Below, piece by piece: positions 38,498 through 44,851 of a stretch of DNA of 54,217 nucleotides. Location: contig JAHEDQ010000004.1 of the NCBI GenBank assembly GCA_024641125.1, positions 1-54,217 on the forward strand, written 5' to 3'. Numbering within the stretch: the first letter of the stretch is position 1; each line of letters starts with the position of its first letter. The notes below the pieces were generated by a model. That model had not been told where the DNA came from, made no database searches, and worked only from the letters and a program-made list of their open reading frames with translations. The DNA comes from Candidatus Competibacteraceae bacterium. Its GTDB lineage: Bacteria > Pseudomonadota > Gammaproteobacteria > Competibacterales > JAHEDQ01. Position numbers and translations under genes: made by a program.

Positions 38498-39000
38498 TCC
38501 TTCAGATCGCGCAGCTGAGCCGGTGTCAACGCCCAGCGCATCATGCCGGTAGCGGGCTTGGGCTCGCCTTCGTACTCAAGCAGGCACACTCCGCCCTTCT
38601 TGAGCGCGATCACCCGCAACGGCCGACCGCATACCATATAGCCCGCCAGCCGGCCCAAATCCGGCTCGTGGCCCACCAACGCGATGGTATCCTCCGACCC
38701 AAAACGGTTCAGCCAGTCCAACACCGCCTGCGGATGCCCGCCCGGTTCCAACGCCGCGACCCGTTCGGATTTGGCCCGGCCGTAACTGCGGCCAAGCAAC
38801 GCGGCGGTCTCGCTGGCCCTGACCAGGCCACTGGTGCCGATGACATCCAATCGCTTGATCAGGCGTCGAAGGCGGCTCGCATTTTTTCGCATTCTGCGGC
38901 GCCCGGCGTCGGTCAAGGACCGTTTTGCGTCGTCAACTGTGGCGGACGAAACAGAATCGGGCACCTCGGCGACAGCATGGCGAATCAAGAGGATTTTCAT
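38494..39000 (-). CDS. sixA: Phosphohistidine phosphatase SixA-like
   Basis: A 168-residue histidine phosphatase. LIRHAVAE at the N-terminus holds the catalytic RH, SGLVRASETAALLG the second Arg, and LVGHEPDLGRLAG the catalytic His region. SixA dephosphorylates phosphohistidine in phosphorelay or PTS proteins. A link with the nitrogen-PTS protein PtsP elsewhere in the window is possible but is inference. It lies between phoR and ppx on the same strand, coupled to ppx by a 4-bp overlap. Confidence 0.88.
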   Translation of the reverse strand: MKILLIRHAVAEVPDSVSSATVDDAKRSLTDAGRRRMRKNASRLRRLIKRLDVIGTSGLVRASETAALLGRSYGRAKSERVAALEPGGHPQAVLDWLNRFGSEDTIALVGHEPDLGRLAGYMVCGRPLRVIALKKGGVCLLEYEGEPKPATGMMRWALTPAQLRDLKD

Positions 39001-39037
39001 TGTGGTGACTCACCAACAGGCCTCAACGGAATGCGGG

Positions 39038-40396
39038 TCAGGCCTGTTTTGCGGTTTTGAACGCCGCCATCGTGGACGGATTCTGCCCAGCCAGTTGGCG
39101 ATCCGGAGTGATACCACGTTTGTCGTCGAAGCGACAGGTAAACACGCTGCCCTGACCGATTTGACTCTGGATTTCCAGTCGCGCGTCGTGGCGCAGCAGC
39201 ACGTGTTTGACAATAGCCAGACCCAGTCCGGTCCCTCCGGCCTCGCGGGAACGCGCCACATCCACCCGGTAGAAGCGCTCCGTCAGCCGCGACAGATGCT
39301 GAGCTGGAATCCCTTCACCGTTATCGGTTACAGACAAACAAAGACTGCGGTCTTGGTCCCGATACCAGTGAATGCCGATCCGCCCGCCGTCGGGAGTATA
39401 GCGGACCGCATTGAACACCAGGTTGGAGAAGGCACTGCGCAGCTCCCGCTCCTGGCCAAGCAGCCACTCGGATGCATCCGCAGAGAGGGTCACCTCATGA
39501 GCACGGGAACCGCTGAGTGAAAGCGCATCCTCCCGGATCACCGCCAGAATACCGTGTACTGGCACCGGTTCATCGGGCTGCCGCCGACCGCCTGATTCAA
39601 GCCGGGATAAGGTCAGCAGATCCTCGACCACGGTAAACATCCGGACGGCTTGCTGATTGATGTGTTGCAGCGGCCTCTGCCAGGGCGAATTCAGAAACTC
39701 CCCGCTGTCCAGCATGGACTCGGCATATCCGCTGAGCACCGTCAGGGGCGTTCGCAGCTCATGGGACATATTGGAGACGAAATCCCGACGGGTCCGCTCC
39801 AGGTTACGCAGGCGGGTTATGTCGGCGGACAGGAGCAAATCCTGGTCCTCGTCATAGTTCACCAACCGAAGGCTGAGCTGAACAGACTCGTTGACCGGCG
39901 ACGGGACTTCCACCGCCCCGTCGAACCGCCCGGCACGCAATAATGCAGTGAACTCGGGGTTACGCACCAAATTGCTGATGGGCCGATTGAGATCGCGCCG
40001 TCTCAGCCCCAGCATGCGCGCGGCGGCGCTGTTGTACCAAAGAATCCTTCGTTCCGGCCCCAGCGCCACCGCGCCGTCCGGTAGGGCCTCGGCCGCTTCC
40101 CGAAACCGCGACAAGAACTGGGCGAGGCGCCGCTTTCCCTGCCGGTTGCGCGACCTGAGATTGTAGAGGCTATCGTAAACCTGCGCCCAGATGCCGTAAG
40201 CTTTTGGGGGTCGATCGGTGCGGTGCGCCTTGAGCCATCGGTCCAGGCGATACAGACTCAGCAGATGCCAGCCAAGGCAGCCGCTAAGGGCCGCCACCAT
40301 GCACCAGGCGACCTCACCCAGAACGAGCCCCAGCACCAGGGAGACACCGAGAACGGTGACCAGTCTAAGGCCCACCCAAAGCCAGGCGGTGTTCAA
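39038..40396 (-). CDS. phoR: Phosphate regulon sensor kinase PhoR
   Basis: A 452-residue membrane histidine kinase. Two N-terminal hydrophobic helices (RLVTVLGVSLVLGLVLGEVAW and WCMVAALSGCLGW) have almost no periplasmic loop, as in PhoR. A PAS domain (GAVALGPERRILWYNSAAARMLG) is followed by the HisKA segment SNMSHELRTPLTVLSGYAE with the phospho-accepting His, and by a HATPase domain with FSNLVFNAVRYTP and GGTGLGLAIVKHV. Translation appears to start at TTG 40396, with AAGGG a few bases upstream; no ATG fits. It is separated from phoB by 456 bp of repetitive elements, unlike the usual tight phoBR. Confidence 0.94.
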   Translation of the reverse strand: MNTAWLWVGLRLVTVLGVSLVLGLVLGEVAWCMVAALSGCLGWHLLSLYRLDRWLKAHRTDRPPKAYGIWAQVYDSLYNLRSRNRQGKRRLAQFLSRFREAAEALPDGAVALGPERRILWYNSAAARMLGLRRRDLNRPISNLVRNPEFTALLRAGRFDGAVEVPSPVNESVQLSLRLVNYDEDQDLLLSADITRLRNLERTRRDFVSNMSHELRTPLTVLSGYAESMLDSGEFLNSPWQRPLQHINQQAVRMFTVVEDLLTLSRLESGGRRQPDEPVPVHGILAVIREDALSLSGSRAHEVTLSADASEWLLGQERELRSAFSNLVFNAVRYTPDGGRIGIHWYRDQDRSLCLSVTDNGEGIPAQHLSRLTERFYRVDVARSREAGGTGLGLAIVKHVLLRHDARLEIQSQIGQGSVFTCRFDDKRGITPDRQLAGQNPSTMAAFKTAKQA

Positions 40397-40411
40397 ACGA
40401 ACCCTTGATCC

Positions 40412-40700
40412 AGGAAAGGTCTGGTCAATTGCTGCGGGCGCGCCGACGCCTTTGCGCGCTCTCGTGCGAGTCGCACCGGGCGAAGTTGGCCCGAGGCATA
40501 TAAGCGAGTTGCCGATGAGCGAGGTGCAACGCGGTACCGAGGGCGCGAAAGCCCGATCCCGCTGGGGTTTTGCTCACAAGAGCGCATCTGCCGCGTTTCG
40601 CGGCTTGGCCATGGACTGACTGTGGCGCTGCGCCGGGAGCCTACCATCTGCGCCCATGCGGACCGAAGCGCGATTCGTATCAATTGATCAGACCTTACCT
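40412..40700. mobile_element. 289-bp inverted-repeat element between phoB and phoR
   Basis: AGGAAAGGTCTGGTCAATTG (40412..40431) and CAATTGATCAGACCTTACCT (40681..40700) are terminal inverted repeats matching at 18 of 20 positions. The same ends, including the inner CTGCG and CGTAT bases, recur back to back at 54118..54173 without the roughly 235-bp middle. The interior has no convincing gene; a minus-strand 96-codon ORF beginning in the right repeat (40393..40683) is doubtful. It lies 16 bp upstream of the phoR start and must be crossed by any phoB-phoR transcript. Confidence 0.65.
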
Positions 40701-40719
40701 AGTGTGGACGCATCAGGTG

Positions 40720-40849
40720 GGAGGGTAAAATGCGCAGGTTCAAGACGCAGATCGCGGATAGCAGTGGTTCTTTTGCCAAAATCTGCAACGATGCAACTGT
40801 GCATTTCAGTCCCAAGATGCAGGCTCACGAGTAAATCAGCGGCTCCCTG
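40720..40849. repeat. 130-bp dispersed repeat, copy 2 (after phoB)
   Basis: Co-linear with 32023..32152. Its right end stops three bases before the phoB stop codon, so on the minus strand it is the 3' flank of phoB. Together with the element at 40412..40700 it fills almost the whole phoB-phoR gap; only about 20 bp lies between them. Confidence 0.75.
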
Positions 40850-40852
40850 GCA

Positions 40853-41548
40853 CTAGACCTTGGTCGAGAAACGGTAACCCGCGCCTCGAACCGTCTGGAC
40901 CAGCGCATCGTAACCGGCCGGTTGCAGCGCTTTACGCAGTCGGCGAATGTGCACATCGATGGTGCGCTCCTCCACGTACACGTTGCTGCCCCAGACCCGG
41001 TCCAGCAGCTGGCCCCGGGTATATACCCGCTCCGGGTGGGACATGAAAAACTTCAGCAGCCGGTACTCGGTGGGGCCAACCTCTAGCTCTGCGCCCCTGG
41101 CCGAAGTCACTCGGTGGCTTGCCATATCCAGGGTCAAGCCATTGGCGCGCAGCAAATCGTCATTTCCCTCAGGCGCCGACCGGCGCAATACCGCCTTGAT
41201 TCGGGCCGCCAGTTCCCGCGGTGAGAACGGCTTGGTGACGTAGTCATCCGCCCCGGTCTCCAGACCCCGCACTTTGTCATCCTCCTCGGCCCGAGCGGTC
41301 AACATCACAATCGGTATGTCGGCGGTCAGCTCCTCCTTCTTCCAACGCCGCGCCAGTTCCAGACCGCTGACGCTGGGGAGCATCCAATCCAGCAGTATCA
41401 GGTCGGGCCTTTGATCTGCGATCAGTGACTGCGCTTCACGCGCGTCCACCGCCTCCTGGGTATGATAGCCGGCCTGGCGTAGAGCGAAGGCAGTCATCTC
41501 CCGGATGGCTTGCTCGTCTTCAACAATCAGGATGTATGGCGCGCTCAT
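40853..41548 (-). CDS. phoB: Phosphate regulon response regulator PhoB
   Basis: A 231-residue OmpR-family regulator that activates phosphate-starvation genes. The receiver domain starts [14 protein letters not shown]; the phospho-acceptor is in LILLDWMLP, and [11 protein letters not shown] and [12 protein letters not shown] follow. The winged-helix domain includes [31 protein letters not shown] and [14 protein letters not shown]. The start at 41548 ([12 protein letters not shown]) is chosen; the track start at 41677 is upstream of the likely promoter. A Pho-box-like sequence 50 bp upstream suggests autoregulation. Confidence 0.95.
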   Translation of the reverse strand: MSAPYILIVEDEQAIREMTAFALRQAGYHTQEAVDAREAQSLIADQRPDLILLDWMLPSVSGLELARRWKKEELTADIPIVMLTARAEEDDKVRGLETGADDYVTKPFSPRELAARIKAVLRRSAPEGNDDLLRANGLTLDMASHRVTSARGAELEVGPTEYRLLKFFMSHPERVYTRGQLLDRVWGSNVYVEERTIDVHIRRLRKALQPAGYDALVQTVRGAGYRFSTKV

Positions 41549-41581
41549 ATTCCGTCCCGCGTTACGTAGTGCCCCTCCTCC

Positions 41582-41615
41582 ATTGAAGACCACCCATGTT
41601 ACAGTCAGATGACGA
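41582..41615 (-). promoter_or_regulatory. Pho box and -10 element upstream of phoB
   Basis: Read on the minus strand, TCGTCAT-CTGA-CTGTAAC (41598..41615) matches the tandem 7-mer Pho box CTGTCAT-N4-CTGTCAC at 5 of 7 and 6 of 7 positions. Ten bases downstream lies TTCAAT (41582..41587), the usual Pho-box-to--10 spacing. The leader to phoB is about 27 bases. PhoB autoregulation is the inference. Confidence 0.5.
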
Positions 41616-41897
41616 CCAGGGTGACCTGGAATCGTGCCACGAACGGATTTCCGAAATACCGGCCATGTCCAAGTCATCCAGGATCCCGTGCAAACCCGCC
41701 TGAGCGCTTATCTCCTTACCCGTCGGAATGGCGCCGCGGGAGCCGGACGCAGAACGATAAACAGGACAGCGAGGCAGGCAACGACCTAGTGATGGATTTT
41801 CTCCGTGGTTGCGGGCAGTCCTGGAAAACACAATACCCGGCTGACCGTTATGTGGATACGTGTCAGGTTTATTGTGAGTATGTTGGCCAATACGGCA
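41616..41897. other. Non-coding stretch between phoB and rubrerythrin promoters
   Basis: About 280 bp with no convincing gene, repeat or hairpin. Two overlapping plus-strand ORFs in the track end here but resemble no family and have poor start contexts. Base composition falls toward the right end, where the rubrerythrin promoter lies. Confidence 0.4.
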
Positions 41898-41926
41898 TTG
41901 ACAAGTGAAGCCCATGACTCTACAAC
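41898..41926 (+). promoter_or_regulatory. Candidate promoter of the rubrerythrin operon
   Basis: A perfect TTGACA (41898..41903), a 17-bp spacer and TACAAC (41921..41926) form a sigma-70 type promoter about 67 bp before the rubrerythrin ATG. A TATAAA at 41938..41943 is a second possible -10 but has no clear -35. Confidence 0.45.
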
Positions 41927-41992
41927 TTTAGACGCAGTATAAACTAGCGCTGCAAGTAGGCAGTATTCAGTAGATCGACAGGAGGGAAAGCG

Positions 41993-42412
41993 ATGGATCT
42001 CAAAGGCAGCAAGACGGAAGGTAACCTGAAGGACGCATTTTCGGGTGAGTCACAGGCCAACCGCCGGTACTTGTACTTCGCCGCCAAGGCGGATGTGGAG
42101 GGTTACAATGACGTGGCAGCCGTGTTCCGCTCCACCGCGGAGGGTGAAACAGGCCATGCCCACGGCCATTTGGAATATCTGGAATCCGTTGGCGATCCGG
42201 CAACCGGTCTACCGATTGGCGCAACCGGCGACAATTTGAAAGCCGCCATCGCCGGCGAAACCCATGAGTACACCGACATGTACCCGGGCATGGCCAAGTC
42301 AGCCCGAGATGAAGGTTTCGACGAAATCGCCGACTGGTTTGAAACCCTGGCCAAGGCCGAACGGTCTCATGCCAACCGGTTCCAGAAGGCTTTTGACAGT
42401 CTGGATGCCTGA
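41993..42412 (+). CDS. Rubrerythrin-family diiron protein (no rubredoxin domain)
   Basis: A 139-residue ferritin-like diiron protein, probably a peroxide-reducing enzyme. Ligand-bearing helices are visible: [55 protein letters not shown] and [13 protein letters not shown]. The C-terminal rubredoxin domain of classical rubrerythrin is missing, so an outside electron donor is needed. AGGAGGG precedes the ATG. It heads a four-gene operon with an Fe-S oxidoreductase that could be that donor (inference). Confidence 0.92.
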   Translation: MDLKGSKTEGNLKDAFSGESQANRRYLYFAAKADVEGYNDVAAVFRSTAEGETGHAHGHLEYLESVGDPATGLPIGATGDNLKAAIAGETHEYTDMYPGMAKSARDEGFDEIADWFETLAKAERSHANRFQKAFDSLDA

Positions 42413-42480
42413 GTCGGCACCATCCGAGGGGCGGGTCATCGCCCCTCGCTTTTCAATCTCAAAAAGGCAAAGGCCCGATC

Positions 42481-43827
42481 ATGTCAGCAGCGACCGGTGG
42501 CACGCGCGAGGGGAGTCTGGAGGCACCCACCCGACATCCGCTCGATTGGAAGAACGCAACGTTCTGGGATCAGGAGAACCTGGATCGAGAACTTGAGCGT
42601 GTGTTCGATATATGCCACGGCTGCCGGCGATGCGTCAGTCTGTGCAACTCATTTCCGACGCTGTTTGACCTGGTGGATGAATCCGACACCATGGAAGTGG
42701 ACGGTGTCGCCAAGTCAGACTATTGGAAGGTGGTTGAACACTGTTACCTGTGCGATCTCTGCTACCTGACCAAGTGCCCCTATGTGCCGCCCCATGAGTG
42801 GAACGTGGATTTTCCTCACCTCATGCTCAGGGCCAAGGCGGTACACTTCAAGGAACACGGCGCGAGCCTACGCGACCGGGTGCTGAGTTCAACCGATACG
42901 GTGGGCAAACTCGCCGGCATTCCGGTGGTGAGCGGTGTGGTCAACGCCAGTAACCGGAACGGCACGATGCGGCGGGTTCTGTCAAAGGCCCTGGGGGTGC
43001 ACGAGAACGCACCGGTGCCGCCCTACCATAGCGACACGCTGAGCAAGCGCATGGCCAAACGCCAGCCCTCATCGTTGCAAGCTGAATCTACCGATCTGAC
43101 CACAGGAAAGGTGGCGCTGTTCGGCACCTGCTACGGCAACTATAACGAACCGGATATCGGCACCGATCTGGTGTCCGTTTTTGAGCACAACGGCGTCCCT
43201 GTGACTCTGGTCGAGAAAACCCGGTGTTGCGGCATGCCCAAGCTGGAACTGGGTGATCTGGATGCCGTCGCCGCCGCCAAGGACATCAATATTCCGCTGC
43301 TGGCATCTCTGGTGGATCAGGGCTATGACATCGTTGCCCCGGTGCCGTCCTGTACATTGATGTTCAAGCAGGAACTGCCACTGATGTTCCCGGATGATGC
43401 TGAGGTGGCCAAGGTGCAGCAGCGTATTTTCGACCCGTTCGAGTATCTTATGCTCCGCCACAAGGCGGGCAAGCTTGCCACCGACTTCAAGCAGTCCCTG
43501 GGCAAGGTCGCCTATCATGTCGCCTGCCATCTACGGGTCCAGCGAATCGGTCTGAAGACCCGCGACCTCCTGCAACTGGTGCCCGACACCCAAGTCGAGC
43601 CGATAGAGCGCTGCTCGGGTCATGACGGTACCTATGCGGTCAAGCAGGAGTTCCACGACATTTCGATGAAAATCGCACGGCCCGTGGTAACCCGGGTGGA
43701 GAAAATGGACGCCGATCATTATGGTAGCGATTGTCCGATGGCCGGGCATCAAATTGAGAACGGTCTGGGCAAGGAAATGCATCCGGAGCACCCCATGACC
43801 CTGCTCCGCAAGGCTTACGGAATCTGA
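42481..43827 (+). CDS. HdrD/GlpC-like iron-sulfur oxidoreductase
   Basis: A 448-residue Fe-S protein. Two [4Fe-4S] motifs lie near the N-terminus (ICHGCRRCVSLCNS near residue 45 and HCYLCDLCYLTKCP near 88). Two CCG-type regions follow: FGTCYGNYNEP with TRCCGMPKLE and PSC, then HVACHLRVQRIG with ERCSGHDGTYAV and SDCPMAGH. The second keeps Cys-Ser instead of Cys-Cys, as seen in GlpC-like proteins. No membrane segment is seen. Proteins of this kind are annotated as heterodisulfide reductase-related and occur beside rubrerythrin and DUF3501 genes. It probably passes electrons between a quinone or thiol system and the diiron proteins, which is inference. Confidence 0.88.
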   Translation: MSAATGGTREGSLEAPTRHPLDWKNATFWDQENLDRELERVFDICHGCRRCVSLCNSFPTLFDLVDESDTMEVDGVAKSDYWKVVEHCYLCDLCYLTKCPYVPPHEWNVDFPHLMLRAKAVHFKEHGASLRDRVLSSTDTVGKLAGIPVVSGVVNASNRNGTMRRVLSKALGVHENAPVPPYHSDTLSKRMAKRQPSSLQAESTDLTTGKVALFGTCYGNYNEPDIGTDLVSVFEHNGVPVTLVEKTRCCGMPKLELGDLDAVAAAKDINIPLLASLVDQGYDIVAPVPSCTLMFKQELPLMFPDDAEVAKVQQRIFDPFEYLMLRHKAGKLATDFKQSLGKVAYHVACHLRVQRIGLKTRDLLQLVPDTQVEPIERCSGHDGTYAVKQEFHDISMKIARPVVTRVEKMDADHYGSDCPMAGHQIENGLGKEMHPEHPMTLLRKAYGI

Positions 43828-43846
43828 ACAAGAAGAGGACCACCCC

Positions 43847-44146
43847 ATGTCGAATGAGGGTTACCACGAGCCGATTGGCGAACTGAGCGACGAGACGCGC
43901 GACATGCACCGCGCCATCGTATCGCTGATGGAAGAACTCGAAGCGGTCGACTGGTACAACCAGCGCGTGGATGCCTGCAAGGATGCCGACCTGAAGCACA
44001 TTCTTGAGCACAATCGTGACGAAGAGAAAGAACATGCCGCTATGGTGATGGAGTGGATTCGGCGGAAAGATCCGACCTTCGACAAGGAACTGCGTGACTA
44101 TCTGTTCACCGACGCACCCATTGTCGACCCGGACCACGGACACTGA
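43847..44146 (+). CDS. Encapsulated-ferritin-like protein (EncFtn family)
   Basis: A 99-residue two-helix ferritin-like protein closely resembling encapsulated ferritins such as that of Rhodospirillum rubrum: SLMEELEAVDWYNQRVDA and HNRDEEKEHAAMVMEWIRR are the two conserved helices. By alignment in memory, the ferroxidase residues correspond to Glu30, Glu60 and His63, with Trp36 and Tyr37 conserved. EncFtn normally carries a C-terminal encapsulin-targeting peptide (GSL-type); this protein ends DAPIVDPDHGH with no such tail, and no encapsulin gene is in the window. GAGG precedes the ATG. The role is likely iron oxidation coupled to the adjacent redox proteins. Confidence 0.88.
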   Translation: MSNEGYHEPIGELSDETRDMHRAIVSLMEELEAVDWYNQRVDACKDADLKHILEHNRDEEKEHAAMVMEWIRRKDPTFDKELRDYLFTDAPIVDPDHGH

Positions 44147-44229
44147 CAGAAGCAGCCGACAATACCTGGCAGAAACTGAAAAGCGTACACACGATGACTG
44201 AGATACCGATTGGTTCGGAGCCATCACGA

Positions 44230-44820
44230 ATGGAAAAGTTGTCCCGACAAGATTTGTTTTCCCTGGAGGCCTATGCCGAGGCGCGACCGGATTTCCGCGC
44301 TCAGGTCCTCAGGCACAAGGCGGCTCGGCGCATAGAGCTTGGCGATCACGCGACACTCTACTTCGAGGATCGGATGACCATGCAGTACCAGATTCAGGAA
44401 ATGCTGCGGGTCGAACGCATTTTTGAGGCCAGCGGCATTCAGGAAGAGTTGGACGCATACAACCCGATGATCCCGGACGGCAACAACTGGAAAGCCACCT
44501 TTATGCTGGAGTATGAGGACGTGGCCGAGCGGCGCGATGCGCTGGCCGCCCTGATCAATGTGGAAGATCACACCTGGGTGCGGGTGGCTGACATGCAGCC
44601 GGTTTACGCCATCGCCGACGAAGATCTGGAGCGGGAAACCAGTGACAAAACTTCATCGGTGCACTTCATGCGCTTCGAGCTGACGCCCCAGATGGTCGAG
44701 GCCGCCACCGCCGGTGCACCGATCAGCATAGGCATCGACCATCCGGCCTACACCGTGTCCCTGGAACCTATTCCAGAGCCTTCGCGGGAATCGCTCGCGG
44801 CCGATCTCAAGGCCGGCTGA
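44230..44820 (+). CDS. DUF3501 family protein
   Basis: A 196-residue protein of unknown function. EKLSRQDLFSLEAYAEARPDFRAQVLRHKAARRIELG, FEDRMTMQYQIQEMLRVERIFE and AYNPMIPDGNNWKATFMLEY match the DUF3501 family, which co-occurs with rubrerythrin and HdrD-like proteins. No membrane segment, signal or cysteine cluster is seen. The ATG at 44230 is preferred for GGAG upstream; the track start at 44194 adds 12 residues. It ends the operon, 31 bp from the convergent ptsP stop, with no terminator hairpin noticed. Confidence 0.85.
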   Translation: MEKLSRQDLFSLEAYAEARPDFRAQVLRHKAARRIELGDHATLYFEDRMTMQYQIQEMLRVERIFEASGIQEELDAYNPMIPDGNNWKATFMLEYEDVAERRDALAALINVEDHTWVRVADMQPVYAIADEDLERETSDKTSSVHFMRFELTPQMVEAATAGAPISIGIDHPAYTVSLEPIPEPSRESLAADLKAG

Positions 44821-44851
44821 CAGGCAAACAAGGCGGCACGCATTGGGCGAG

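Noticed and set aside
40393-40683. 96-residue minus-strand ORF inside the phoB-phoR element
   Set aside because: It starts in the terminal repeat, is rich in Arg and Ser with no clear domain, and has no ribosome-binding site; noted only as a weak possibility.
41609-41908. 99-residue plus-strand ORF between phoB and rubrerythrin
   Set aside because: No family resemblance, poor start context, and it overlaps both predicted promoters.
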